Below are positions 16,938 to 26,810 of a DNA stretch of 64,000 bases, one piece after another. The DNA comes from Croceimicrobium hydrocarbonivorans. GTDB lineage: Bacteria > Bacteroidota > Bacteroidia > Flavobacteriales > Schleiferiaceae. The stretch lies in the NCBI RefSeq assembly GCF_014524565.1, contig NZ_CP060139.1:2425501-2489500 (forward strand), written 5' to 3'. Below the pieces are notes generated by a model, which saw only the letters and a list, made by a program, of their open reading frames with translations, searched no databases and was not told the DNA's origin. The translations under genes and the position numbers were made by a program. The first letter of the stretch is position 1. Each line of letters opens with the position of its first letter.

Positions 16938-17891
16938 CTATTCGCTGTAAATATCCTTACGATAGGGTTCGTCGTCTTCCTGGCCTTCAATAAAGTTCAG
17001 GTAACTCTCATAGCGAGTAAAGGCCAGCTTATGTTCTTCAACCGCTGCTTTTACGGCGCAACCTGGCTCATGTTGGTGCAGGCAATTGTGGAATTTACAG
17101 TCGCCTTTTAAGCGAAAAATTTCCGGGAAATAATCACCCATTTCGGCGGGCTCCATATTTACCAAACCGAAGCCGCGAATTCCGGGAGTGTCAATAATAT
17201 AGCCACCCTTTGCTAAGGGGTGCATTTCCGCAAAGGTGGTGGTATGTTGTCCTTGCTCATGCGCTTCAGAGATGGCACGAGTCTTTAGGTTTAAATTTGG
17301 ATCAATGCGATTGATGAGGCTGCTTTTACCTACTCCGGAATGACCGCTGAGCAGGCTAATTTTAGATTGAAGTAAGGAGTTTAGTTCCTCCAAACCCTCA
17401 CCACTTTGGGCGGAGCATTCCATCACGGTATAACCGGCTTGCTCATATACGATGCGCAGGAATTCCAGTTCTTCAAAATGCTCATCAGTATAGAGGTCAG
17501 TTTTATTAAAGACCAATACAAAGGGAATGTCGTAGGCCTCGGCGCTTACGGCAAAGCGATCGATAAATCGAAGGTGGGTTTTGGGTTGGTCTAAAGTGGC
17601 GATGAGTAGCGCCTGATCTACATTGGCAGCTAAAATCTGAGTTTGCTTGCTGAGGTTTACGGATTTGCGAATGATGTAGTTTTTACGATCCAGGAGCTTA
17701 GTAATTGCTCCATGACCTTCTTCTGTTTCACTCACCTCTACCAATACTCGATCTCCAACTGCTACTGGATTGGTGCTCTTAATGCCTTGTAAGCGAATTT
17801 TCCCGCGAATACGGCAATCGAGCAGAGCCTTGGCAGTTTGCACCTTATACCAGAGGCCGGTAGATTTTATGACCAGTCCTTCTTCAATCAT
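16938..17891 (-). CDS. rsgA: Ribosome small-subunit-dependent GTPase A
   Basis: A 317-aa circularly permuted GTPase. An OB-fold covers residues 1-70. G4 is VFNKTDLY (127-134), G5 ECSAQSGEGLEEL, G1 GHSGVGKSS (183-191) and G3 DTPGIRGFG, and the C-terminal zinc knuckle is GDCKFHNCLHQHEPGC. This G4-G5-G1-G3 order is diagnostic of RsgA/YjeQ, which aids maturation of the 30S ribosomal subunit. It is divergent from gldA with only 66 bp between the two starts. Confidence 0.96.
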   Translation of the reverse strand: MIEEGLVIKSTGLWYKVQTAKALLDCRIRGKIRLQGIKSTNPVAVGDRVLVEVSETEEGHGAITKLLDRKNYIIRKSVNLSKQTQILAANVDQALLIATLDQPKTHLRFIDRFAVSAEAYDIPFVLVFNKTDLYTDEHFEELEFLRIVYEQAGYTVMECSAQSGEGLEELNSLLQSKISLLSGHSGVGKSSLINRIDPNLNLKTRAISEAHEQGQHTTTFAEMHPLAKGGYIIDTPGIRGFGLVNMEPAEMGDYFPEIFRLKGDCKFHNCLHQHEPGCAVKAAVEEHKLAFTRYESYLNFIEGQEDDEPYRKDIYSE

Positions 17892-17895
17892 TTTG

Positions 17896-17937
17896 CAAAG
17901 GTGCAGAATCTCCTGCCTTGGGCAAAAGCTTTACCTT
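17896..17937 (-). promoter_or_regulatory. Probable rsgA promoter
   Basis: On the minus strand there is TTTTG (17933-17937), a 29-bp stretch, and CACCTTTG (17896-17903), one mismatch from the TAnnTTTG -7 consensus. The box ends 4 bp before the rsgA ATG, which would make a leaderless or nearly leaderless mRNA, so this is tentative. Confidence 0.35.
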
Positions 17938-17957
17938 CGTGCGTCTAAAATTGAAGC

Positions 17958-18854
17958 ATGTCGATTGAAGTATCTAAGCTAACTAAGCTTTACGGCGAAC
18001 AGAAGGCTCTGGATGAGGTCTCTTTCGAAATTAAGAAAGGGGAGATTGTGGGATTTTTAGGCCCGAATGGCGCGGGGAAATCGACGATGATGAAAATCCT
18101 GACCGGCTATATTCCGCAGTCGGAGGGCCAAGCTAAACTTTGTGGATTAAATGTAGAGTCCGAGAGCATTGCGGTGCGCGAAAAAGTGGGCTATTTACCG
18201 GAGCATAATCCCTTGTATCTTGAGATGTACGTAAAGGAGTATCTCAATTTTATGGCTGGGATTCATTCGGTTTCGAAGGAGCAGGTAGACGCGATGATTA
18301 CAAAAGTGGGATTGGAGCCTGAGAAGCATAAAAAGCTGGGGCAACTCTCTAAAGGTTATCGTCAAAGGGTAGGCTTAGCGGCCGCACTTTTACATGAGCC
18401 GGAAGTATTGATTTTAGATGAGCCAACCACTGGTTTGGACGTAAACCAATTGGTGGAGATTCGCCAACTGATAAAGGAGGCGGGAGCCAATAAAACGGTG
18501 ATGTTGAGTACCCACATTATGCAGGAGGTGGAATACCTCTGTGATCGGGTGATCATTATCAATAAAGGGAAAATTGTAGCCGATCGGCCTATTGCTGACT
18601 TAAAGGAACTCACTTTAGGGACGGTCTATCAAGTAGAATTCGACAAGGAATTTAGTAAAAGTGCCCTGCGTAAAATCAATGGCATAAAGCACGTGGAGGA
18701 GCTGGGGGCCAACAAATGGTTACTGGAAGGTCGACCGGATATTGATTTACGGACCGGGGTATTCGAATTTGCCGTAGAACAAGGCGCTGCCGTTCTCGAA
18801 ATTCAAAAACGCGCCGCCAGTTTAGAGGAGGTATTTAAAAAACTAACCAATTAA
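17958..18854 (+). CDS. gldA: Gliding-motility ABC transporter ATP-binding protein GldA
   Basis: A 298-aa ABC ATPase: Walker A GPNGAGKST (35-43), signature region LSKGYRQRVGLAAALL, Walker B VLILDEPTTGLD, H-loop STHIMQE. The long C-terminal extension and overall sequence match GldA, which with GldF and GldG forms an ABC exporter linked to gliding in flavobacteria. gldF and gldG are not adjacent here, as in several relatives. It starts 66 bp from rsgA, and a MORN-repeat lipoprotein gene follows after 4 bp. Confidence 0.88.
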   Translation: MSIEVSKLTKLYGEQKALDEVSFEIKKGEIVGFLGPNGAGKSTMMKILTGYIPQSEGQAKLCGLNVESESIAVREKVGYLPEHNPLYLEMYVKEYLNFMAGIHSVSKEQVDAMITKVGLEPEKHKKLGQLSKGYRQRVGLAAALLHEPEVLILDEPTTGLDVNQLVEIRQLIKEAGANKTVMLSTHIMQEVEYLCDRVIIINKGKIVADRPIADLKELTLGTVYQVEFDKEFSKSALRKINGIKHVEELGANKWLLEGRPDIDLRTGVFEFAVEQGAAVLEIQKRAASLEEVFKKLTN

Positions 18855-18858
18855 TCAA

Positions 18859-19689
18859 ATGCGAAAAATTAATCTGCTTTTTGTCGTAGCGGTGTTGTTT
18901 ACTGCTTGCGATGTTCGCACTGTTTCCAAAGCTGCCAAAGCTATAGATCGTGCTAGTCAGGTTGAAGCCAAAGAGGTAAATATGGAGCGCATTCAGGAGG
19001 CAGAGGCTAAACTGGAAGCGCGTAAATCCTATACCGGTACCAGAACCGAAGTAAATCCTCAAACCAAGGTAAAGACTGTGATCCCCTTTGTAAATGGCGT
19101 GAAGGAAGGGGAGGCCATTGCCTATTATCCGGAAGGAGAAGTGTGGAAGCGCACTAATTATAAAGCAGGCAAACTGGATGGCAAGGCTCAAATATTCCGT
19201 CAGGATGGAACGCTTAAGCATCAGGCCGATTATGTGAAAGGCGAATACGATGGTGACTATATAGACTACTTTAAAAGTGGTAATCCACAGCTGGAAACTA
19301 GCTTTAAAATGGGCAGACCCCTACCGGGATTTGTAGATCGTGATTATCGGGGTAATGAGAAGAAGAACCCAGACTTTGTGATCCAGGAAGGTGAAAAGAT
19401 GGTGAATGGTCAGAAGGTGGTGAGCATTAATGTTGGGATGTCCGAGCGCGTGGTGGATCCGGTTTATTATATTTTACCGTCTGACATTAGCTGGGCGGAA
19501 TCATCGGGGGATGTACTCCGGAGCTACAAGTTAAATTCAGTGGCAGGTGGAAATGGCGAAATAGAGGTAAGCCTAGAGCCTAGTCAATTTTTGGCAATCG
19601 ACGGTCAATTAATAGTGCAGTATATGTATAAAGGTAAACTGCGCGTAGCCCAAAGTAAGTCGATTAAGCTGAGTTACGAGAATCTTTAG
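18859..19689 (+). CDS. MORN-repeat lipoprotein (YwqK-like)
   Basis: A 276-aa protein with lipoprotein signal MRKINLLFVVAVLFTAC. Residues about 60-170 contain MORN-type repeats of the YwqK variety (GVKEGEAIAYYPEGEVWKR, GKLDGKAQIFRQDGTLKHQ, GEYDGDYIDYFKSGNPQLE). The C-terminal 90 residues form an unassigned beta-rich region. Such proteins are sometimes labelled toxin-antitoxin YwqK family, but nothing here indicates a TA role. It sits 4 bp after gldA and its end overlaps the convergent neighbour by 4 nt. Confidence 0.85.
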   Translation: MRKINLLFVVAVLFTACDVRTVSKAAKAIDRASQVEAKEVNMERIQEAEAKLEARKSYTGTRTEVNPQTKVKTVIPFVNGVKEGEAIAYYPEGEVWKRTNYKAGKLDGKAQIFRQDGTLKHQADYVKGEYDGDYIDYFKSGNPQLETSFKMGRPLPGFVDRDYRGNEKKNPDFVIQEGEKMVNGQKVVSINVGMSERVVDPVYYILPSDISWAESSGDVLRSYKLNSVAGGNGEIEVSLEPSQFLAIDGQLIVQYMYKGKLRVAQSKSIKLSYENL

Positions 19690-21248
19690 ATTTTACGATA
19701 ATAGTCTTTAAGTCCTAGGAGTAGAGAGTTGCTTGGGGCATACTTTAAGCCGCGTTCTATCCAATTTTGAGCCTCTCTTTTACTGCTTCGGAAGCTGTAA
19801 TGCGCCACTTTGCTATAGGCTAAGGCCACCCGTTCTTCATTAACAGTTTCGGGCAGACTGCCACCTAAGGTTTCTTCCAACTCTTCCAAATTGCGTTTGG
19901 CACTGCTAAGTTGATTGCGGTTTACATGGTTTACCGCCTCCAGAATATAAATTTCAGCCACCAGGTTTCGGTAAATTGGATTTTCCAATAAGGAAGGGTA
20001 ATGATGGTTGTAAGATCGGAGACTGTCTGAAATAGAAGATTCCATCCATTTTCCAGCTTGAATTTTCATGGCGATACCGCTCATCACTAAGGTGATACCG
20101 CTTTGATCATTTGGAAGTTCATCTAAACAATTCTTGCCGTTTTCCAGGGTTTCGGAAATCTTTCCTTTTTGAAAAGCCTCGGTTCCAAGAGTGATAAATC
20201 GATTAGCACGAATGTACTTTAGGGCGGAGTCATTGCTGAGGTAAGCTTCCTGGAAGAAGTCAAACCAGGCCTCGTAAATAGAGCGATCAATTTTCTTTTC
20301 TAAATAACGTGCACAGTAGTATTCAAAGGCCTCCAGGTTTTCGAGCTTTTCCTTTTCAGAAAAGAAAGTCCAATTCACCCGACAGAGATCGAAATAGTAG
20401 GGCTTGCTATAATCTTCTTGTTCAATCCAGGTGCCAATGATGAATGCGGCTTCTTCGTAATCGGCATCAGGAGCTAAGAAGCGGGCTTTTAAATGGTTTT
20501 GAAGGGCTGAGTGGTAATTCTCTGCTTCAAGGTCGTAGAGTGATTGGTTTTGATATTGAATGGCGACCAACCGACTAGGGTTCACAAATTCACGATCATC
20601 GAAGCTGCCTACAATAGAATCGAGTTTTGGATCATTCAATTGCTTGGGGCTGATCAGTTTTCGAGCCAAGTATTCTTCAATTAATTCCTCCCGACTTTGC
20701 ATTTCAATTTCATAGAAACCTTGTCGGGGATCGGTGCTTTCTACAACCCAGGTTTCGTCGTCGTGCATGACCATAACGTAAACATGGCCCGGGATTTCAA
20801 CCATTATATGTGGAATTCCCAGCCGTGAAAAAAAGTAGGAATACATACCCGAGGCAGAAACACAGTTGTAAAAGCCCGTTTCGAATATTTCGCAAAACTG
20901 ATTGTTGGATTCATATTTATAGAAGATTTCTTCGTGAACCCTATTGAAGACCGTTTTGACAATTTTCTTGGTGCTCTTGCGAACCAATTTAGCAGAGTCC
21001 AGAGATTGGAAGATTTGCTCCAATTTCTCTTGATTTGCGAGGGCTGTGCTGGAGTCCATACGACCGCCGGCTGCTAAAAGAAGATAAAGATGATTCGTGT
21101 CGCCTTTAGCCGCGGCTTGAAAACTGTTTTCTTCAAAGGTATTGCTGAACTCCAGCCACTCAATGGGCATTTTGAGCGCTTGAGCAGAATTTACAAAGGG
21201 ACTAAAAAACAGTAGGAGCAAGCTGAGGCTGCGCAGTAAGCTTTTCAT
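19686..21248 (-). CDS. Exported transglutaminase-like protein with helical repeats
   Basis: A 520-aa protein with signal peptide MKSLLRSLSLLLLFFSPFVNSAQA. Around residues 125-180, FYNCVSASGMYSYFFSRLGI, GHVYVMVMHDD and WVVESTDPRQGF place Cys, His and Asp in the order of the transglutaminase/papain-like triad. The rest (about 215-520) is alpha-helical and TPR-like, ending LERGLKYAPSNSLLLGLKDYY-like repeats. It may be a periplasmic cysteine protease or peptide-crosslink enzyme, or an inactive scaffold. The substrate is unknown. Confidence 0.72.
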   Translation of the reverse strand: MKSLLRSLSLLLLFFSPFVNSAQALKMPIEWLEFSNTFEENSFQAAAKGDTNHLYLLLAAGGRMDSSTALANQEKLEQIFQSLDSAKLVRKSTKKIVKTVFNRVHEEIFYKYESNNQFCEIFETGFYNCVSASGMYSYFFSRLGIPHIMVEIPGHVYVMVMHDDETWVVESTDPRQGFYEIEMQSREELIEEYLARKLISPKQLNDPKLDSIVGSFDDREFVNPSRLVAIQYQNQSLYDLEAENYHSALQNHLKARFLAPDADYEEAAFIIGTWIEQEDYSKPYYFDLCRVNWTFFSEKEKLENLEAFEYYCARYLEKKIDRSIYEAWFDFFQEAYLSNDSALKYIRANRFITLGTEAFQKGKISETLENGKNCLDELPNDQSGITLVMSGIAMKIQAGKWMESSISDSLRSYNHHYPSLLENPIYRNLVAEIYILEAVNHVNRNQLSSAKRNLEELEETLGGSLPETVNEERVALAYSKVAHYSFRSSKREAQNWIERGLKYAPSNSLLLGLKDYYRKI

Positions 21249-21442
21249 GAACAGGATTAAGGCTTCAAAGGTATTTCAATTTCTCTAGCGGGAGAGAGGG
21301 CTAATTATAGTTGTTTCAAATTCAGTGATATATAAATTAGCTTCATTGATATACATACTCATGGACTCACAATTTTTAAATGAAAAATCTTGAGATTATG
21401 GCGTACTTTGTTTCGCTTTTTTAGGCCATAAATCAATTTTGC

Positions 21443-22981
21443 ATGATCAGGAAAGTCCTGTTTTTGTTTTGGATAGCAACGCTAAGCTTGAAGGCTCAGG
21501 TTTATCATCCGGCCCCGCATCAGCAGCAGCATGATTTACCACGCGGTGCCTATGTTGCCTGTGTAGATAATATGGTGCAGGAGATGGCCGGTGGCAGCTC
21601 TCAACAATTGCAAGATTTAATCGGAACTATTGAGCGTCATGATTTAAGTTTTTTAGCCTTTTATGGCTTGCACTATGTAGTGGATAATAATCCACAGGAT
21701 AATCCGGAAGAAGCCCAATTGCGGGTATTACTTAATCAATTACGCAGTCGTTTTCCCAAACTACAAATTGCGGCTGTGGGCGGTGGCTTGCAAAACCCCA
21801 GTGCCGGTAAAATCAAGGCTCAGGAGTTTCAACATCTAAAGACTGATAATTTTCTTTTTAAAGCGATAAGCGATGAGGCTTGTCCCAATCAGAAACCAGG
21901 CTTGGTCTCAGTAGGCAAGTTGAATGCGGTAATGAATCCGCGGAATCCCAATGCTCAAGAACAGTATCAAGCGGAGGTGCTGAAGCTTTTTGCCCGAATC
22001 GCCTGTTCATTTGGCTTTGCCAACCCTGCTTCGCGCAGTGCTATGGGCTCGGGGAAAACTTTGCAAACACAGGATTACTTCGATCATTTGGTTTTGGAAG
22101 ATGAATGGTGGTGGCGCAATGGTTTGGTTGCAGACCATTTGAATGATCATGAGGATTTACTGCGTGCCATGCGCAGCATATTGCAATTGAGCCATGCTTG
22201 TGAAGCTAAGGTGATGACCTATGAAAGTCTGCAAATTGATAGTAGTGGTTTGGTTCCCATGGATCAGCAGGCACAAGAGATTGCCGCTTTGGCCGATCGG
22301 GTTTTTGTAACCCACTATTTTAAGTGTGTCCCCAATACCTTGGAACGCTATTGTGAAGTAATTGAAGCCTGGGGTAAGTTGAGTGGTGCCGAAGTGGAGC
22401 TATGGCCACTTTTCTCTTCCGAAGATCAATCGGCAAAAGTTTCTTGCAGTCGTTTTGATCCTAGCAAATCCTGGAACGACTTCTGGGGTGAGTGGATGGA
22501 TACCAGTTTTACGGCAGCCAATCCTCCTCCTGATTTTTGTCCGGGTCCGGGTCGCCCAGGCTATGGCTATCCCTACGAAACCGATGAGGCAGAAGACTTG
22601 TATTTGGAGCGCTTGGATAGTGCGGGCACAGCACGTTTATTACCCAATAGCACTTGTCCGGTCTTTCATCGAGGAAGCTATGAGCCAGAGGGTTTTATGT
22701 GGTTTATTGCCCATTTAATGGATCCTTATAATCGCAGTCGGGTAGGGCTTGCAGAGGCAGAAAGCTTTAAAGCCAGTCCAGTGCTTTTCCCTAACCCCGC
22801 TAATGAAAGTGTAAGCCTAAGTTATGGTACTTTGATTTCCATTAGTGGCCTATCAGGCGAAAGCCTAAACCAAAAAATAAAAGGGAGCAAGGCACAATTG
22901 AATGACCTGGCTCCCGGATTGTATTTGGTAAAGGTGTGGGCTAATGAACGCTACTATTTTCTGAAGCTTCAGAAGTCCTAG
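21443..22981 (+). CDS. Secreted protein with T9SS type A sorting domain
   Basis: A 512-aa protein with signal peptide MIRKVLFLFWIATLSLKAQ. The middle (FYGLHYVVDNNPQDNPEEAQ, LVLEDEWWWRN, ADRVFVTHYFKCVP) looks like a TIM-barrel hydrolase-type fold with acidic residues at strand ends, but I cannot assign a family. The C-terminus VLFPNPANESVSLSYG to LYLVKVWANERYYFLKLQ is a T9SS type A sorting domain. It should be exported to the surface or medium, and its stop is 3 bp from the convergent der stop. Confidence 0.8.
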   Translation: MIRKVLFLFWIATLSLKAQVYHPAPHQQQHDLPRGAYVACVDNMVQEMAGGSSQQLQDLIGTIERHDLSFLAFYGLHYVVDNNPQDNPEEAQLRVLLNQLRSRFPKLQIAAVGGGLQNPSAGKIKAQEFQHLKTDNFLFKAISDEACPNQKPGLVSVGKLNAVMNPRNPNAQEQYQAEVLKLFARIACSFGFANPASRSAMGSGKTLQTQDYFDHLVLEDEWWWRNGLVADHLNDHEDLLRAMRSILQLSHACEAKVMTYESLQIDSSGLVPMDQQAQEIAALADRVFVTHYFKCVPNTLERYCEVIEAWGKLSGAEVELWPLFSSEDQSAKVSCSRFDPSKSWNDFWGEWMDTSFTAANPPPDFCPGPGRPGYGYPYETDEAEDLYLERLDSAGTARLLPNSTCPVFHRGSYEPEGFMWFIAHLMDPYNRSRVGLAEAESFKASPVLFPNPANESVSLSYGTLISISGLSGESLNQKIKGSKAQLNDLAPGLYLVKVWANERYYFLKLQKS

Positions 22982-22984
22982 ACC

Positions 22985-24289
22985 TTATTTTTTACGCATA
23001 AAGATTTGGATGGGCACACCGTTGAAATCATAGTGCTGGCGCAATTGATTTTCGAGAAAGCGCTTGTAAGGATCCTTGATGTACTGCGGTAAATTGGCAA
23101 AAAAGGCAAATGAAGGTACCCGAGTTGGTAATTGGGTACAGAACTTAATTTTGATCAATTTGCCTTTGGTGGCAGGAGGTGGAGTAGCCTGAATAATAGG
23201 GAGCATCAGATCATTGAGCTTACTGGTGCTGATCTTTTGCTGGCGACGTTCAAACACGTTTACGGCTTCTTCTACGGCCTTGTAAATCCTTTGTTTGTTT
23301 AATACCGACATGAAGATGATCGGAATATCGCTAAAGGGTGCGATTTTTTCGCGGATATTGTCTTCGAAGCGCTTGGCGGTATGGGTGTCTTTTTCCACCA
23401 AATCCCATTTATTAACCAGCACTACGATGCCTTTCTTATTACGTTCGGCCAAAGAGAAAACGGCTAAATCCTGACCTTCAAAACCTCTTTCAGCGTCTAC
23501 AATCAAAAGACATACATCCGCATCTTCAATAGCGCGCACCGAGCGAAGAACGGAGTAAAACTCAAGGTTCTCGTGGACCTTACTTTTCTTTCGCAATCCT
23601 GCGGTATCAACCAAGAGGAAGTCTTTGCCAAAGAGGTTGTAGCGGGTATTGATAGAGTCGCGGGTAGTGCCAGCAACATCCGTTACAATATTGCGCTCAA
23701 TTCCGGTAATGGCATTGATGAAGGAAGATTTACCGGCATTGGGACGACCAATTACGGCGATTTTGGGAATGTCTAATTCTTCCTCTTCAGGGTCTTCGGG
23801 CAAGGCGGCAATCATCTCGTCGAGAAAGTCACCCGTACCCCCACCATTCATGGCAGAGATATTATGTACTTCTCCTAAGCCCAGACCGTAGAACTCGGCA
23901 CTTTGGGTTTGGCGCATGGCATTGTCGACCTTATTGGCCACCAACATCACCTTCTTTTCGCTGCGGCGTAAAAGATTGGCTACTTCTTCATCCATTCCGG
24001 TTATACCATCTTCGGCATCTACCAGAAAGAGAATGAGATTGGCTTCGTCTACGGCAATTTGCACTTGCTTCCGGATTTCGCCTTCAAACACATCGTCGCT
24101 GCCTATGATATAACCACCGGTGTCGATAACTGAAAATTTGCGACCGGCCCATTCGGCTTTGCCGTATAAGCGATCACGTGTAACACCGGCAATAGAATCA
24201 ACGATAGCCTTACGTTGACCGGTTAAACGATTAAAAAGAGTAGACTTCCCAACATTGGGTCTACCGACGATGGCTACAATATTGCCCAA
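22985..24289 (-). CDS. der: Ribosome biogenesis GTPase Der (EngA)
   Basis: A 434-aa double-GTPase protein. The first G domain starts [20 protein letters not shown]; the second has [19 protein letters not shown] near residue 180; each has a DTAG/DTGG and NKxD element, and a C-terminal KH-like domain follows. Two tandem G domains are unique to Der, which is needed for 50S subunit assembly. It has its own -7 box even though nadE lies just upstream on the same strand. Confidence 0.97.
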   Translation of the reverse strand: MGNIVAIVGRPNVGKSTLFNRLTGQRKAIVDSIAGVTRDRLYGKAEWAGRKFSVIDTGGYIIGSDDVFEGEIRKQVQIAVDEANLILFLVDAEDGITGMDEEVANLLRRSEKKVMLVANKVDNAMRQTQSAEFYGLGLGEVHNISAMNGGGTGDFLDEMIAALPEDPEEEELDIPKIAVIGRPNAGKSSFINAITGIERNIVTDVAGTTRDSINTRYNLFGKDFLLVDTAGLRKKSKVHENLEFYSVLRSVRAIEDADVCLLIVDAERGFEGQDLAVFSLAERNKKGIVVLVNKWDLVEKDTHTAKRFEDNIREKIAPFSDIPIIFMSVLNKQRIYKAVEEAVNVFERRQQKISTSKLNDLMLPIIQATPPPATKGKLIKIKFCTQLPTRVPSFAFFANLPQYIKDPYKRFLENQLRQHYDFNGVPIQIFMRKK

Positions 24290-24303
24290 AGCTTAAATTT
24301 TGG

Positions 24304-24311
24304 GCAAAGAT
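24304..24311 (-). promoter_or_regulatory. -7 box TATCTTTG upstream of der
   Basis: An exact TAnnTTTG match on the minus strand, 14 bp before the der ATG and within the der-nadE gap. No convincing -33 TTTG is seen at the right distance, so confidence is limited. Confidence 0.45.
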
Positions 24312-24327
24312 AGTTTAAAGCTGAGGC

Positions 24328-25122
24328 TTAGTCACTAAGAAGGTCTTCCGGAATTTCGCAAACCGGAATAGGCTCCATTTTATGGCGATTGTTGCGGTGG
24401 TAGCGCTGGTAAATTTCTATTACCTCTTTTTCGCGTCCATGGAAGTGATCGGGCTTCTTGCCTTCTTTTTGCTGTTCCATAGCCCATTCGAGCTCGGGAT
24501 AGCTGGCGCCGATTTGATCTTCGTCGGTGCGATCATCGCCCCACAGTCCATCGGTAGGAGGTGCGTCTAAGATTTCCTGAATCACTCCCATTTCTTCGGC
24601 TAATTCGAAAACCTGAGTTTTATAGAGGTCAGCAATGGGGCTTAAGTCCACTCCGCCGTCACCATATTTGGTATAGAAGCCTACGCCGAAGTCTTCTACT
24701 TTGTTGCCGGTACCTACCACTATTTTGCTTTCCAAGGCAGCAAAATAGTAAAGGGTGGTCATGCGCAAACGCGCGCGTGAATTCACCAAACTCATTTCAC
24801 GGGCTTCGCTGCCGGGAACATTGGGAAGGGAGCCAATAAACTGATCAAATACCGGGGTGAGGTCTACTTCAACCCGACTTACATTAGAGTGGCGCTTTTG
24901 CAATTCTTCAATATGCTTGCGAGCACGACTTACCTGATCTGGACTTTGATAAATAGGCATCTCAACCAAAGTAACCGGAAAGCCGGTTGCGGCAGCCAGA
25001 CTGGAGGTTAGAGCAGAGTCGATTCCTCCCGATACTCCAACTACATAGCCTTTGGTGCCCGATTTTTCGGTGTATGCTTTTAACCAGTTTACAATATGGT
25101 CAATGATGGCGGCGCGATTCAT
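24328..25122 (-). CDS. nadE: NH3-dependent NAD(+) synthetase
   Basis: A 264-aa enzyme with the PP-loop VGVSGGIDSALTSSLAA at about 27-43 and the later GTGNKVEDFGVGFYTKYGDGGVD stretch typical of NadE. No glutaminase domain is present, so it uses ammonia to convert nicotinic acid adenine dinucleotide to NAD. It lies between an outer-membrane protein gene and der on the same strand. Confidence 0.95.
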   Translation of the reverse strand: MNRAAIIDHIVNWLKAYTEKSGTKGYVVGVSGGIDSALTSSLAAATGFPVTLVEMPIYQSPDQVSRARKHIEELQKRHSNVSRVEVDLTPVFDQFIGSLPNVPGSEAREMSLVNSRARLRMTTLYYFAALESKIVVGTGNKVEDFGVGFYTKYGDGGVDLSPIADLYKTQVFELAEEMGVIQEILDAPPTDGLWGDDRTDEDQIGASYPELEWAMEQQKEGKKPDHFHGREKEVIEIYQRYHRNNRHKMEPIPVCEIPEDLLSD

Positions 25123-25131
25123 GCTTATGCT

Positions 25132-25755
25132 TTAAAACAGGATACCTACACTTAATGAAACGTAATCGAAGCGATAATTAAACTGATCGCTCAAACGAGG
25201 ATCTTCATCACTCAGAAGGTTGTCGGTTAGGGCGCGATGGTATTGCAGGCGTCCTAAGAGTTTAGTTTGACCTCCAAGGTCGTATTCCATTCCCATTCCA
25301 ATGCGGAAGGTCGCGTCGAATAAGCTAATCAGACTACCGAAATCTCTAGTGGTGGCTGGGTCCCAGCTTACTTCTTCACCGGTTTCGAAACCAATGGCAA
25401 AGCCCATTTCAGCGAAATAGGTGCTGTAGCCAAATTGACGAGTACGCATTTTAATTTGCAAGGGAATCTGGATGAAGCCAGCTCGGTAATCAGTGGTCGT
25501 GTCATTGATTTCCAAAGAACCACCACGGTTTAAATATTCGAAGCCGGAGGTGAAAGCATAGCGATCGGCAAAGGAATATTCGGCTAAACCGCCAAAGCCA
25601 AAGAGCAGGGCGGAGCCGGTATTGGCATTTCCCTGATTGCTGTTGAGGTAACTAAGTTGGCTGCTGCCAATAATTCCCAGTTGAAAATTGCGTTCCTGAG
25701 CTAATAAACTACCGCTGCTAAGAAGCAATAAAGCGGCATAGAGATAGATTCGCAT
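25132..25755 (-). CDS. Outer-membrane beta-barrel protein (PorT-like)
   Basis: A 207-aa protein with signal peptide MRIYLYAALLLLSSGSLLAQ. The body has alternating strands with aromatic girdles (AFTSGFEYLNRGGSLEI, AGFIQIPLQIKMRT, FRIGMGMEYDLGG) and ends YVSLSVGILF, a terminal-aromatic beta-signal. It belongs to the OMP_b-brl/PorT-like eight-stranded barrels common in this phylum; a specific link to T9SS PorT is not demonstrated. It precedes nadE by 9 bp. Confidence 0.78.
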   Translation of the reverse strand: MRIYLYAALLLLSSGSLLAQERNFQLGIIGSSQLSYLNSNQGNANTGSALLFGFGGLAEYSFADRYAFTSGFEYLNRGGSLEINDTTTDYRAGFIQIPLQIKMRTRQFGYSTYFAEMGFAIGFETGEEVSWDPATTRDFGSLISLFDATFRIGMGMEYDLGGQTKLLGRLQYHRALTDNLLSDEDPRLSDQFNYRFDYVSLSVGILF

Positions 25756-25794
25756 AGATGCTTAGTTTTGAACAAAATTAAGACCCTTCCAACA

Positions 25795-26769
25795 ATGAAG
25801 CGCCTTTTGTTATTTGTTTTCTGCACAATCCTGTTCACGGTTTCTTGTGATGAGGATCCACAGATTGATTTGGATCAGATTTCTATTAGCACAGAAGTAC
25901 AACGTTTTGATCGCGCCTTTTATACTTTGGATACGGCTCATTTTGAGGAGGGTCTAAATGCGATTACGGAAAAGTATGCGCCCTTCTTTAGTAATGAGGC
26001 AGAAATGATCTTTTGGCAGAATCAACGTAAGGATGAATTGCAGAACAAGCTATTTGCGCTCACCGAGAAGGAATTTGGCGACCTGAAGGATTGGGAGCAG
26101 GAGCTTAATCGTTTGATGAAGCGTTACTATTATTATTTCGGAACGCAGGATAGCCTTGAGGTCTTTACCTATATCTCTCGCCTGGATTTTAATTATCCGA
26201 TCGTGGTTTCCAAGCCTTATATATTTATTGCCCTTGATCTCTATATTGGCGAAGCGGCCAAAGAGTATTATGAAATCTTACCTCAGTACTTGCAATACCA
26301 TCGGCAGTCGCAGTTTATGTTGCGGGATGTGGCCTATGCCCTGGCGGAGAAACGCGTACCTAAGCCCGCGGAACCGGTAAGTCTTTTGGATGCGATGCTC
26401 TATCAGGGAAAGCTCTTGAAGCTTACCGAATTGTTGCTAGGTAAGGTAGATGAAGCAACCCTATTGGTGTATCCACCTGAGAAGCACAAGTTTTGTGTAG
26501 AGCATGAAAAGGAGATGTGGATTTATTTCATTGAGCAACAAATGCTCTTTAAAAGTGATGAAGAGCTCAAACGTCGTTTTATGTCGGTTGCCCCATTTTC
26601 GAAATTCCGGACTAATATCGATGCAGAAACTCCTGGTCGTGTAGGTTGGTGGTTTGGTTATCGCGTTTTGGAAACTTATCTCGATGAATATCCAGAGCAA
26701 GAGCTTGCCGAATGGCTTAATGAGATGGACAGTCGCAAGATTCTAAAGCTCTCCTCTTATAAGCCTTAG
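25795..26769 (+). CDS. gldB: Gliding-motility lipoprotein GldB
   Basis: The frame begins at a TTG (25768), but ATG 25795 starts the lipoprotein signal MKRLLLFVFCTILFTVSC, so I use it; this gives 324 aa. The sequence IERFDxxFY-like opening (EVQRFDRAFYTLD), the central FNYPIVVSKPYIFIALDLYIGE and the C-terminal GRVGWWFGYRVLETYL are GldB features; distant similarity to DUF2268 Zn-protease-like domains is known for this family, without clear catalytic residues here. GldB is required for flavobacterial gliding. gldC follows. Confidence 0.9.
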   Translation: MKRLLLFVFCTILFTVSCDEDPQIDLDQISISTEVQRFDRAFYTLDTAHFEEGLNAITEKYAPFFSNEAEMIFWQNQRKDELQNKLFALTEKEFGDLKDWEQELNRLMKRYYYYFGTQDSLEVFTYISRLDFNYPIVVSKPYIFIALDLYIGEAAKEYYEILPQYLQYHRQSQFMLRDVAYALAEKRVPKPAEPVSLLDAMLYQGKLLKLTELLLGKVDEATLLVYPPEKHKFCVEHEKEMWIYFIEQQMLFKSDEELKRRFMSVAPFSKFRTNIDAETPGRVGWWFGYRVLETYLDEYPEQELAEWLNEMDSRKILKLSSYKP

Positions 26770-26810
26770 GAAAGGAAGCGAAAATTGCGGTCCAATTAAA
26801 TCGGGGCTTT

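Noticed and set aside
18859-19689. Toxin-antitoxin gene (YwqK label)
   Set aside because: Only MORN repeats and a lipoprotein signal are seen; no toxin partner is adjacent.
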